Source: Myxococcaceae bacterium (GTDB taxonomy: Bacteria; Myxococcota; Myxococcia; Myxococcales; Myxococcaceae). Taken from it: a DNA stretch of 64,000 nucleotides. The position numbers and the translations under genes are program-made. Location of the stretch: NCBI GenBank assembly GCA_016793095.1, contig JAEUJQ010000080.1, forward strand, positions 1 through 64,000. Direction: 5' to 3'. This document shows, piece after piece, positions 1 through 7,776 of this stretch; position 1 is the first letter of the stretch; every line of letters starts with the position of its first letter. The notes beneath the pieces were generated by a model, which was not told where the DNA came from, made no database searches, and saw nothing but the letters and a program-made list of their open reading frames with translations.

Positions 1-270
<270 letters not shown>

Positions 271-561
271 TTACTTCTCGATCACGCCGAGGACATCCTC
301 CTCCCGGAGGATGAGGTGCTCGTCGCCCTCGATCTTGATCTCGGTGCCCGCGTACTTGCTGAAGAGGATGGTGTCGCCGGCCTTGATGTCCATCGGGCGA
401 ACCTTGCCGTCCTCGAGGATCTTGCCGTTGCCGACCGCAACCACCTTGGCCTCCAGCGGCTTCTCCTTGGCGGAGTCGGGGATGATGATGCCGCCCTTGG
501 TCTTGTTCTCTTCGGTGAGCCGCTTGACGATCAGCCGGTCGTGCAGGGGACGAATCTTCAC
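271..561 (-). CDS. groES: GroES co-chaperonin
   Basis: The product is 96 residues, the usual GroES length, with [13 protein letters not shown] at the N-terminus, the mobile-loop segment [14 protein letters not shown] and a C-terminal [12 protein letters not shown]. It caps GroEL during ATP-dependent folding. I chose the GTG start at 561 because an AAGGAG ribosome site lies just upstream and homologues begin at this lysine-rich motif. A longer in-frame reading would run through the CIRCE site and is not credible. Confidence 0.96.
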   Translation of the reverse strand: MKIRPLHDRLIVKRLTEENKTKGGIIIPDSAKEKPLEAKVVAVGNGKILEDGKVRPMDIKAGDTILFSKYAGTEIKIEGDEHLILREEDVLGVIEK

Positions 562-601
562 GGTGTTCTCCTTGGTGCTGGGTTGGTTCGGTGTTGCGGG
601 T

Positions 602-628
602 TTGGCACTCGGGTGAGGTGAGTGCCAG
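602..628. promoter_or_regulatory. CIRCE operator 1 (HrcA site)
   Basis: TTGGCACTC, nine bases, then GAGTGCCAG. This is the CIRCE layout (consensus TTAGCACTC-N9-GAGTGCTAA) with two changes in each half that keep the dyad pairing. It lies in the untranslated leader of groES, between the promoter and the start codon, which is the usual place for HrcA repression of groESL. HrcA itself is not in this window. Confidence 0.9.
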
Positions 629-642
629 CGTCTGGCGGGCGC

Positions 643-670
643 GATATAACCACCCACCCCAGACGGTCAA
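643..670 (-). promoter_or_regulatory. Sigma70-type promoter of groESL
   Basis: On the minus strand TTGACC (665-670) is followed after 16 bases by TATATC (643-648). Transcription would start near 636, placing CIRCE 1 in the early transcribed region and CIRCE 2 just upstream of the -35 box. The match to the housekeeping consensus is good for such GC-rich DNA. Confidence 0.75.
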
Positions 671-678
671 GGCCAGAA

Positions 679-705
679 CTGGCGCTCGGGGGCTGTGAGT
701 GCCAA
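679..705. promoter_or_regulatory. CIRCE-like operator 2
   Basis: CTGGCGCTC-N9-GAGTGCCAA. The right half fits the CIRCE consensus at all but one base. The left half differs at three positions but still pairs with it except for one G-T opposition. It sits about nine bases upstream of the groESL -35 box, so HrcA could bind both sides of the promoter. Confidence 0.7.
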
Positions 706-723
706 CCGGTCGGATCGGCGTGG

Positions 724-750
724 TTGGCGCTCCGGCCGCTCGACTGCCAG
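724..750. promoter_or_regulatory. Degenerate CIRCE-like site 3
   Basis: TTGGCGCTC-N9-GACTGCCAG has the exact half-site spacing of the two better sites but more mismatches, mainly in the right half. It lies between the groESL promoter and the divergent gene starting at 834, so it could affect that gene instead. It may be a decayed copy or chance. Confidence 0.4.
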
Positions 751-833
751 GCCAACCGCCCGGAATTCCAGTGGTGTTTTTGAGGTTCGGGGGAGCGATC
801 GCCTACCATGGGGCCAGACAAGGAGAGCAGGCG

Positions 834-1430
834 ATGTCCCAGCTGGTGTTGTCCGGATCGCTCAAGGAGTTCTTCAAGCTGCTGCTGGAAGAGGTGATTC
901 AGCGGCAGCGGGTAAGCCTCGCCGAGGTGACCGAGTTCTACGTGGTGAACCTGTTGTCCGAGTTCGCCGCCGCCGAGAAGCTGTTCACCCAGGAGCTCGA
1001 CGGGCGCAAGGAGGCCGAGCCGCTCGCGCTCCTCTACACCCGCGCGCTCCAGCAGGATCGGGACCAGCGCATCCGCACGCTGCGCCAGCTCGGCGATCAG
1101 TCGCTGTACACGGCGGGCTTCTTCCAGCAGTCGCTGGCCGATCGCGTGGTGGGGCCCGACTACTACATGCAGATGGGGCGGAAGGCCTACGCGGCCATCG
1201 TCGATCTCGCGCCGTCGAGCGCGTTTAGCCACGTCTACATGGAGCTCGATCAGAAGTTCACCACCCTCGTCGAGGTGCTCAAGGAGATCGCCGCGCGCGG
1301 GCAGGTCGCGTCGGGCCCGGCGGGCCAGATGCAGGTCTTCGAGGCGTGGGCGAAGAGCGGTGATCAGCACCTCGAGTCCGTGCTGATCGACGCGGGGCTG
1401 CTCCCGAAGAAGAAGGTGCTGGCGAACTGA
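834..1430 (+). CDS. Conserved-looking alpha-helical protein, function unknown
   Basis: The product is 198 residues, has no signal peptide or membrane segment, and appears almost entirely helical (runs such as LKEFFKLLLEEVIQRQ). The ATG at 834 is preceded by AGGAG at good spacing. The next gene starts one base after its stop, so the two are probably co-translated and may form a complex. I do not recognise a family. The first gene of the pair is divergent from groESL and could share its regulatory region. Confidence 0.8.
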   Translation: MSQLVLSGSLKEFFKLLLEEVIQRQRVSLAEVTEFYVVNLLSEFAAAEKLFTQELDGRKEAEPLALLYTRALQQDRDQRIRTLRQLGDQSLYTAGFFQQSLADRVVGPDYYMQMGRKAYAAIVDLAPSSAFSHVYMELDQKFTTLVEVLKEIAARGQVASGPAGQMQVFEAWAKSGDQHLESVLIDAGLLPKKKVLAN

Positions 1431-1431
1431 C

Positions 1432-2064
1432 ATGCTGGACGCGCTGCAGGCCCAGCTCGAGAGCCTGTACGGCATCAGGTGCCAGTACCGGGCGCGCGAC
1501 TTCCTGGTGAACGCGGAGGCCGCCCGGGCGCTCGGAGGGACGGGGCGCTCGCGGGAAGAGCTGCTGGTCGCCGATGACGGCGAGTCGCTCGATCTCGCGC
1601 TCTACCTCGAGCCCGCGATGCTGGAGCGGGTCTCACGGCTCGAGCACAGGCCAGACGCGCTGCTCGAGGAAGAGCTGCCCAGCTTCTGCGAGGTCACCGA
1701 GGGCGTCTCCCACTTCGTCTACCTCGCGCAGACGGCCTCGCTCGAGCGCCGGGTGTCGATGCTCGAGCTCGAGGCGCAGGCAGAGGTGGACAAGTTCGCC
1801 CTGTGTACCCTCCTGCGGTGGGGCCAGCACGCGGCGCACTGGGCGCACCGGCTGGTGGGCACGTTGTTCGAGCGCGTGCGCTATCAGGACACGCTCACGG
1901 CCGCCGAGCGCTGGCGCTACACCGAGGCCAACCGGCTCGCGCGACGGTATGCCGAGCGGCTCCTGCCGGCGATCCGCGCGGGCCGGCTCGACGCCCTGCT
2001 CTCGGAGCTGCGAAAGGCCTATCGGCTCGGCGCCGACGCGAAGCTCGCCTACTTCGCCCGGTGA
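1432..2064 (+). CDS. Unknown helical protein coupled to the preceding gene
   Basis: A 210-residue soluble protein rich in Leu, Ala, Arg and Glu, predicted mostly helical. The middle segment (around residues 70-130) is acidic; the C-terminal third is basic with ERWRYTEANRLARRYAERL. The ATG follows the previous stop by a single base, which implies translational coupling. I see no catalytic motif and do not recognise the family. Confidence 0.8.
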   Translation: MLDALQAQLESLYGIRCQYRARDFLVNAEAARALGGTGRSREELLVADDGESLDLALYLEPAMLERVSRLEHRPDALLEEELPSFCEVTEGVSHFVYLAQTASLERRVSMLELEAQAEVDKFALCTLLRWGQHAAHWAHRLVGTLFERVRYQDTLTAAERWRYTEANRLARRYAERLLPAIRAGRLDALLSELRKAYRLGADAKLAYFAR

Positions 2065-2088
2065 CGCGGGGGTTGCAGGCCGTTAGAA

Positions 2089-2550
2089 GTGTCTCCAGTG
2101 GCGTCGACGCGCGAGTTCTCAGCCGGAGGCATCGTCGTTCGCGAGCGCGAGGGCGTGGTGGAGATCGCGGTCATCCGCCCAGCCGGGAAGACCGTCACCG
2201 CGCTCCCCAAGGGCCACATCGATCCCGGCGAGAACGCCGAGCAGGCCGCGACCCGCGAGGTGCACGAAGAGACGGGCCTCGAAGCGACGCTCGACCGGAA
2301 GCTGGGCGACGTGAAGTACGTCTACCGGTGGCGTGGGACGACGATCTTCAAGGAGGTCGCCTTCTTCCTCTTCCGCTACCGCGCCGGAGAGATCGACGTG
2401 CTCACCGCGCAGATGCGCAAGGAGGTCGATCGCGCCTTCTGGCTGGGCCTCGACGAGGCGCTGACGAAGCTCACCTATCCGGGGGAGCGGGACATGGCGG
2501 CGCGGGCCCGGGCCGCGCTCGCTCAGCCGGGAGGAGCCGAGCGTGCGTGA
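2089..2550 (+). CDS. Nudix hydrolase
   Basis: 153 residues, the size of a single-domain Nudix enzyme. The Nudix box is complete: GHIDPGENAEQAATREVHEE followed by TGL, matching GX5EX7REUXEEXGU, with the metal-binding glutamates present. Such enzymes cleave nucleoside diphosphates linked to another moiety. The form with KGHIDPGE near the start of the box resembles the diadenosine-polyphosphate/house-cleaning group, but the substrate cannot be read from sequence. The start is GTG with a weak ribosome site; an in-frame GTG three codons later is an alternative. Confidence 0.9.
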   Translation: MSPVASTREFSAGGIVVREREGVVEIAVIRPAGKTVTALPKGHIDPGENAEQAATREVHEETGLEATLDRKLGDVKYVYRWRGTTIFKEVAFFLFRYRAGEIDVLTAQMRKEVDRAFWLGLDEALTKLTYPGERDMAARARAALAQPGGAERA

Positions 2551-2613
2551 AGCAACCCCGGCCTTCTCCGTCCACGTGAGCGCTTTCCGGACTCCCCTGC
2601 GAGAGGCCTCGTC

Positions 2614-3228
2614 ATGATCTCTGCCGTCGTCGCCGTGCTCATCGCCCAGACTGCCGTCACTGCGCCGCCCTCGCCACCCCCTGCGCCCGAGCCCGGCCCT
2701 GCGACCGTCGAAGCGGTGAAGGCGCCGGCCTCAGAGCCCGCCGAGGTGAAGGCCTTCGCGCTGTTCGTGGATCGGCACCTCCTCACGCTCGATCCCGACA
2801 CGAGCACCGGGTCCTTCAGGCTGCGCCAGCGCGAGCGCGTCTTCAGCCCGAGAGATGACGACTTCATCGACGCCTTCAAGCTCGTGCCAGAGGCCCTGGC
2901 GCTCGCGCAGAAGGCGCAGGAGAACGCTCGGGCGTCGACGATCTTCCAGATCGTCGGACTCTCGGCGGTGGGCGTCGGCTCGGCGCTCATCGTGATCGCC
3001 CCCGTCATCAGCGCGAGCGGCGTCTTCATTCCGCTGCTGATCGCCGGGCTGGTGCTCGATCTGCTCGGCCTCGTCGCCGTGGTGATCGCGCTGCCGATGG
3101 CGCTCTCGGCGGGCACCCAGTTCCTGAGCGCGGTCGCGACCTACAACCGGGGCCTGCTCGATCTGCGCCCGCCCTCGGAGCCGGGCCTGGCTCCCGCGCC
3201 CGGTGGGCTCACCGTTCCACTCCCCTGA
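2614..3228 (+). CDS. Putative exported or membrane protein, unknown
   Basis: 204 residues with a short hydrophobic N-terminus (MISAVVAVLIAQTAV), a Pro/Ala-rich linker (about residues 18-45), a polar middle region, then two hydrophobic segments around 108-135 and 138-165. It probably sits in the inner membrane. No family recognised. It stands alone between the Nudix gene and another membrane-protein gene. Confidence 0.7.
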   Translation: MISAVVAVLIAQTAVTAPPSPPPAPEPGPATVEAVKAPASEPAEVKAFALFVDRHLLTLDPDTSTGSFRLRQRERVFSPRDDDFIDAFKLVPEALALAQKAQENARASTIFQIVGLSAVGVGSALIVIAPVISASGVFIPLLIAGLVLDLLGLVAVVIALPMALSAGTQFLSAVATYNRGLLDLRPPSEPGLAPAPGGLTVPLP

Positions 3229-3365
3229 CCGGTAGCACCGGCCCGTGGAGGTGTTCTTCCACGCGGGCGACCCTCGCACCGAGCCGGTCCGCGCCGGTGA
3301 CGCCGCGGCCCCGTTCTGATTTCCCGCAGTCGCGCGTCGCGGCGCCGTGTGCCACCATCCACCGC

Positions 3366-3866
3366 GTGACGGATCCGAACGCGCGGCCGTTTTCCACCAC
3401 CTGGACCATCGTCAGCGTGGTCCTCTTCCTCGCCATCGAGCTCTTCATCGGCACCTGGCTGGGCCCGGTGGTCGTCGGCAAGTACGTCTCGCCGATGTTC
3501 CACTACCAGCTGCAGATGATCATGCACCTGCTGTCGCTGTACCTCGGCGGCCTGTTCGTGGGCGTGGTGAGCCCGGGGCGCCGGCTGATGGAGCCCGCCG
3601 TCGGCGCCTTCATCTCGGTGCTGGTCGTCTTCCTGATGTCGTTCTTCATGCCGAACTGGTTCTTCCGGTTCGATCTCGTGAAGGTGCTGGTCGGCGGCGG
3701 CCTCGGCTTCGGCATCGCGCTGCTCGGCGCGTGGAACGGCGAGGCGTGGATGGGCAACCTGCCGCCCGAGGAGCTCGAGCAGACGACGCGCGGCAAGCTG
3801 CGGGCGTCGATGTGGGATCTCGACGAGCCGACCCACCCCCGGCCCGACCGTGAGCGCGTGAAGTGA
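3366..3866 (+). CDS. Four-helix membrane protein, unknown
   Basis: 166 residues with four clear hydrophobic segments: WTIVSVVLFLAIELFIGTWL, a segment around LHLLSLYLGGLFVGVV, one around ISVLVVFLMSFFM, and VLVGGGLGFGIALLGAW. The short C-terminal tail is charged. I chose the GTG at 3366 because upstream in-frame codons give an Arg/Pro-rich, non-protein-like stretch. No catalytic motif seen. The gene is convergent with rpoZ. Confidence 0.7.
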   Translation: MTDPNARPFSTTWTIVSVVLFLAIELFIGTWLGPVVVGKYVSPMFHYQLQMIMHLLSLYLGGLFVGVVSPGRRLMEPAVGAFISVLVVFLMSFFMPNWFFRFDLVKVLVGGGLGFGIALLGAWNGEAWMGNLPPEELEQTTRGKLRASMWDLDEPTHPRPDRERVK

Positions 3867-3876
3867 CGCCGGAAAG

Positions 3877-3915
3877 ACCAACGCCCCCGCCGGCGTGACC
3901 GGAGGAGGCGTCGGT
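3877..3915. terminator. Possible bidirectional terminator hairpin
   Basis: ACCAACGCCCCC (3877-3888) pairs with GGAGGCGTCGGT (3904-3915) at ten of twelve positions. It lies between two convergent genes, the membrane protein and rpoZ. There is no strong T-run on either side, so Rho-independent activity is uncertain. Confidence 0.4.
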
Positions 3916-3937
3916 TCGACGAAGCGCGCTGGTGAGC

Positions 3938-4177
3938 TCAGCCGCGCGCGGCGGGCGAGTCGTAGCGGCCCATGAGCGCCTGGCGCACGTCGCGATCGAA
4001 GCGCACGCGGCCGGTAGCGACCTCGCGCAGCGACAGCACGCACGACTTGTTCTTCGAGGTCTCGACCATCGGGCGAGCGCCGGCCATCAGCTGACGGGCG
4101 CGCTTGGAGGCCAGGAGGACGAGCGCGAAGCGGTTGTCGACGTGGGGAAGCGCATCTTCGACGGTGACGCGAGCCAT
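3938..4177 (-). CDS. rpoZ: RNA polymerase omega subunit
   Basis: 79 residues beginning [30 protein letters not shown], the standard omega N-terminus that packs against beta-prime. Omega helps fold and stabilise beta-prime and, in many proteobacteria, forms part of a ppGpp site. A GAGCAG ribosome site precedes the ATG. gmk, the frequent neighbour of rpoZ, is not adjacent here. Confidence 0.95.
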   Translation of the reverse strand: MARVTVEDALPHVDNRFALVLLASKRARQLMAGARPMVETSKNKSCVLSLREVATGRVRFDRDVRQALMGRYDSPAARG

Positions 4178-4246
4178 GGAGCTGCTCCTTCAGGTGAGGA
4201 CGAAAGCCGAGGGTGCTTAGGCGGCGCCGGGCACCACGTCAAGGCA

Positions 4247-5005
4247 TCAGGGCGTCTCGACGGCGGCTCCACAGGCGGCCGTGGGAGGTGGCCGCACCCC
4301 TTCGGCGCACCGGGCGGTCAGCTCGTCGCAGTTCATCCCCAGGTTCGCCGCGCACGCGGCGGTGAGCTCGGCGCAGCGGGCGGTGAAGGCCGCCTCGAAG
4401 GCGTCGTGCAGGCAGAGGCGCGCCTGATCGCGGCACGTCGCCTCGTCGGTGCCGGCCTCGAGGCAGGCCCGGGACGCCGTGCGGCACGACGCCGCCGCTG
4501 CCTCGTCGAGCTGCACCGGTCCACGGCCGCCACGCCCGGGTCCTCCGGGGCCACGGCCGTGCCCGCGCCCGCGCCCACCCGGGTGTCCGGGGCCGAAGCC
4601 GCCGTCCGGCGGGGGAGGACGCAGGCCGTCCGGGCCACCGCGCGGGGGACCACCCGGCGGCGGGCCGTGGGGACCATCACCTTCACCGCCTCCACCGTGG
4701 CAGCCACCGTCGCCCGGGCCATGACCGGGGCCACGTGGGCGCGCGCGGTGCGGCACGCCCTCGGGCAGGCAGGCGTCGAGCGCAGCGCGGCAGTCGGCCT
4801 CGACCGCGCCAGCGGCCGTCCGGCAGGTCTCGAAGGTGGCGAAGCACGCGTCCACCGCCGCGCGCGAGGCCTGCGCGTCGCACTGCGCGCTCACCAGCGA
4901 GGCGCTCTCGGTCTCCACGTCCACCAGGGTGTCCGTCCCGCAGGCGCCCAACAGCGGCAGCGCTGCCACCAGTCCAACGAGGTCAACGGCTGAGAATCGA
5001 CGCAT
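4247..5005 (-). CDS. Cys-rich lipoprotein with Gly/Pro/His-rich linker
   Basis: About 252 residues. A lipoprotein signal ends in LLGAC; the mature protein has two helical Cys-containing modules (pattern CFATFETCRTAAGAVEADC and CRTASRACLEAGTDEATC) separated by a low-complexity linker of Gly, Pro, Arg and His. I used the ATG at 5005 because AAAGGTG lies at better spacing than for the alternative at 5011. The repeated Cys spacing suggests disulphide-stabilised helices outside the cell. Function unknown. Confidence 0.8.
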   Translation of the reverse strand: MRRFSAVDLVGLVAALPLLGACGTDTLVDVETESASLVSAQCDAQASRAAVDACFATFETCRTAAGAVEADCRAALDACLPEGVPHRARPRGPGHGPGDGGCHGGGGEGDGPHGPPPGGPPRGGPDGLRPPPPDGGFGPGHPGGRGRGHGRGPGGPGRGGRGPVQLDEAAAASCRTASRACLEAGTDEATCRDQARLCLHDAFEAAFTARCAELTAACAANLGMNCDELTARCAEGVRPPPTAACGAAVETP

Positions 5006-5081
5006 GCACATCACCTTTCTTTCGGTTCCGAGAGGCGCGGCCCTCTCTGCCGGTGAAGTGTTCGGCACCCGCGAAGAGCGA

Positions 5082-6101
5082 TCACTCCCGGGCGCGAAGG
5101 GGCGCGAAGGACACGCCGAGCTGCAACATCGGGCGCACGGTCCAGGGCCGTGGGTCGTTCTGATCGGCGGCCATCGCCTCGGGGCCGCGCATGGGCTGCG
5201 GTGGGCGGAGATCGCCGTCCACGGTGAGGGAGGCGAAGAGGTGCACGCTCTCTCCGACGGGGAAGCGGTACGTCACCAGCCCGCTGACGATGGGCGCCAC
5301 CGCCACCCGGCCGGCCATCGGCCGCAAGAGCGCGCCCTCCCGCTGGAGCGGGGTGAAGGCGAAGCGATCGAACCCTCCGCCCGCGCCGGCCTCGAGGCGG
5401 CCGAAGCGCCACCGGAGCACCTCGAGCTGCACGAACAGGCGGGCCGAGACGGCGCTGCCCCTCAGCGTCACCGTCTCGCCAGTGAGGTCGAAGCCGGGCT
5501 GGAACGCGACGGCCGCGTAGAGGCCGGGGAGCTGGGTGCCGAGCGGCAGCGTGACGAGCGCGTGCACCGAGGCGCCGAAGTCGACGACGCTGCTGCCACC
5601 GGAGAGGCGCGCTCCCATGCCGACGCCGAGGTCGAGCCCGACGGGGTGGAGCCTCGGCTTCGGCGCAGGCGCCTCGACGACGGCCGGCACCTCGGGCGCG
5701 GGCTTGAAGGGCTGCCGCGGTGGATCGGTGTGGAGGAGCACGTCGACGGACGAGGCGATCAACGTGGCGGCGGCCTCGGTGGCGACCTGACCGGTGGCGT
5801 TGGCGGGCAACGCGCGGCGCACCGTCACGCCCCGGCCCGCGCTGTCGACGACGATGGTGGCCGCGCCGAAGTCGACGTCGACCACCGCGAGCGCGGGCAC
5901 GCCGCCATCACCGGACGAGGCGTCGAGGTTCACGTCGAGGCGGTCGAGCATCTCGCGCAGCGACGACTCGAGGGCGGGCGACGGCTGGGGCCGCACGTCC
6001 CGGAGCACCACCACCGGCCTCGCCTGCGCGGCCGCGAGCGACGACACCAGCGCCAGGCTCAGCGGGAGCAGCGGAGTCAGCGCCAGCGCGTGGGGCCTCA
6101 C
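5082..6101 (-). CDS. Exported beta-barrel-like outer membrane protein
   Basis: 339 residues with a signal peptide (to about residue 25, LAAAQA). The N-terminal half (about 30-125) looks like a small globular periplasmic domain; a Pro/Ala linker (130-150) leads to a C-terminal half with alternating hydrophobic strands and many Gly and aromatic residues, typical of an outer-membrane barrel. Its ATG overlaps the stop of the anti-sigma gene (ATGA), making it the third gene of the sigma operon and a likely envelope sensor or output. Confidence 0.75.
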   Translation of the reverse strand: MRPHALALTPLLPLSLALVSSLAAAQARPVVVLRDVRPQPSPALESSLREMLDRLDVNLDASSGDGGVPALAVVDVDFGAATIVVDSAGRGVTVRRALPANATGQVATEAAATLIASSVDVLLHTDPPRQPFKPAPEVPAVVEAPAPKPRLHPVGLDLGVGMGARLSGGSSVVDFGASVHALVTLPLGTQLPGLYAAVAFQPGFDLTGETVTLRGSAVSARLFVQLEVLRWRFGRLEAGAGGGFDRFAFTPLQREGALLRPMAGRVAVAPIVSGLVTYRFPVGESVHLFASLTVDGDLRPPQPMRGPEAMAADQNDPRPWTVRPMLQLGVSFAPLRARE

Positions 6102-7024
6102 GGCGTGTTCAACACCTCCAGGCGCTCTCTCGCACGCTTCGCATGAATCGACGCGGGGAATTCGTCGAGCAGCTGACGCCAGGCGGAACGCGCGCGGACC
6201 GCGTCATGGGTGCGCTCGAAGGCCACCGCGAGGTTGGCCAGGGCGTCTTCGCGCAGGGCCGCGTCGGTCGAGAGCGCGGCCTCGAGCTCGCGCACGGCCT
6301 CCGCCGGGCGCTCGAGATCGAGCAGCAGCCGGCCCATCACCGCGTGCGCGACGCCGGCCTCGGGGGAGTCCGGGAAGCGGCTGGTGAGCTCCCGGTAGCG
6401 CTGCTCGGCGTCGCCGTGCCGGCCCCGGGTGCGGGCGAGGGTGGCCTGCTCGAAGAGCCCGGCGGCGGTCGGCGTGGGCTCGGCGATCGAAGGCGCCGGC
6501 GCAGGCTTCACGGAGCTGACGCGCGGGGGCGGCGGCGAGGGCGTGGACTCGGGCGCCTCGGCCATCGGCGGGGGAGGTGGCTGCGGGGAAGGCTGCTCCT
6601 CGACTGCCGGTGGCGGCGCGCGGCGCTCCACGGCGGGCGCAGGCCGGGGCGCCTCCAGCGTGACGGGCGTCGGCGCCGCGATGCCGAGCAGCACGGCGAT
6701 GGGGCGGGCGAGGCCGACGGCAGCGAAGCTCCCCGCGCCCACGAGCACCACCACGGCCGCGACGGCGGCAGGCGAGAAGCGGCGAGGGCGGGAAGCGTGC
6801 GCGAGCGAGGCCGTCGGCATGCCGGCGAGCGCGCGGGTGACGAGCTCGTCTACCGGCATCGAGGGCAGCGGAAGGCCGGCGAAGTCGGCGCGCGCGGTCT
6901 GCTCGAAGCGGCAGGCGGGGCAGGCCGCGAGGTGGGCGTCGAGGCGGGCCTGCTCCTCGGGCGTCAGCGTGCCCGCGGCGGCGCGATCGAGGAGCTCGTC
7001 GGGGTGGAGATCGGGCCCGATCAT
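6098..7024 (-). CDS. Zinc-finger anti-sigma factor with periplasmic TPR domain
   Basis: 308 residues. The N-terminus carries the ZAS motif HLAACPACR (H31, C35, C38), the domain that sequesters ECF sigma factors. One membrane segment lies around 84-108, followed by a long Pro-rich periplasmic linker (about 120-190) and a C-terminal TPR-like region (about 195-308; FEQATLARTRGRHGDAEQRY) resembling YbgF/BamD-type repeats. Its start overlaps the sigma gene by four bases (ATGA). It probably senses an envelope or protein-binding signal and releases the sigma factor. Confidence 0.88.
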   Translation of the reverse strand: MIGPDLHPDELLDRAAAGTLTPEEQARLDAHLAACPACRFEQTARADFAGLPLPSMPVDELVTRALAGMPTASLAHASRPRRFSPAAVAAVVVLVGAGSFAAVGLARPIAVLLGIAAPTPVTLEAPRPAPAVERRAPPPAVEEQPSPQPPPPPMAEAPESTPSPPPPRVSSVKPAPAPSIAEPTPTAAGLFEQATLARTRGRHGDAEQRYRELTSRFPDSPEAGVAHAVMGRLLLDLERPAEAVRELEAALSTDAALREDALANLAVAFERTHDAVRARSAWRQLLDEFPASIHAKRARERLEVLNTP

Positions 7025-7617
7025 GACGTCGGCTCCAGCAGCTCGAGCAGGGCAGGGTTGGCTTCGATGCGCTCCATGAGGGCCTCCCGGGCGAGGCGGA
7101 CGCGGCTGCGCACGGTGTTGAGGGGAACGTTGGTGGCGGCGGCGACCTCAGCCAGCGACATGCCCAGCACCACGCGCAGGGCGAGCGTCTCGGCCTGGTT
7201 CTCGGGCAACGTCGAGAGCAGCTCGCGGATCGCGCCGCGCCGCTTCTCGGCCAGCACGTGATCGACCGCCGACTGCGCGTCGCTGAAGAGGGTGTCGACC
7301 TCGACCGCGTCGTCGGTGCGGGTCTCCCGGGTCGCCTGGCGCCGCCGCGCTGCCAGGGCGTAGCGGGCGACGATGCTGTTGGCGAAGTGCGCCGGGCTGC
7401 ACTCGCCGCGGAACGACGGCATCGCCTGCACGAGCGCGATCATCGACTGCTGGGCCACGTCGTCCACGTCGGGGTGCGCGCGGCTCAGGAGCGCCTGGGC
7501 CGCGCGGATCATCCCCGGGGCCAGCGCCTTGAGCAGCTTCGCCATCGCATCGGTGTCGCCACGCGCCGCCGCCTCGGCGAGGGACTGCGGCGTACTGGTG
7601 GGCACAGGCATCGCCAT
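7021..7617 (-). CDS. ECF-type RNA polymerase sigma factor
   Basis: 198 residues from the ATG at 7617 (another ATG lies two codons later). Region 2 is around 25-95 (DVDDVAQQSMIALVQAMPSF, then ANSIVARYALAARRR) and region 4 around 128-185 (LPENQAETLALRVVLGMSLA then NTVRSRVRLARE, the -35 recognition helix). It heads an operon with its zinc anti-sigma factor and an exported protein, and is divergent from the giant repeat gene, a candidate target. No confident autoregulated ECF promoter was found in the 159-base gap. Confidence 0.92.
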   Translation of the reverse strand: MAMPVPTSTPQSLAEAAARGDTDAMAKLLKALAPGMIRAAQALLSRAHPDVDDVAQQSMIALVQAMPSFRGECSPAHFANSIVARYALAARRRQATRETRTDDAVEVDTLFSDAQSAVDHVLAEKRRGAIRELLSTLPENQAETLALRVVLGMSLAEVAAATNVPLNTVRSRVRLAREALMERIEANPALLELLEPTS

Positions 7618-7776
7618 GGCGTCGAGCTTCTGTGATCGACGGGGCCCAGAATCGATCACGCCGGCCAGAGAGGCTCGTGAAATCAGCCGTTTCGGAGGAG
7701 TCTGCGCGTGGAACACCCGAGAATTTCTGCACACCTGCGCGCTCGCCGGGGTTACGGCGACGACAGGAGTCCACCC

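Noticed and set aside
7618-7776. ECF-type promoter (GGAAC box near 7711) for the giant gene
   Set aside because: A GGAAC is present, but no convincing -10 partner lies at 16-17 bases, and a single 5-mer is expected by chance.
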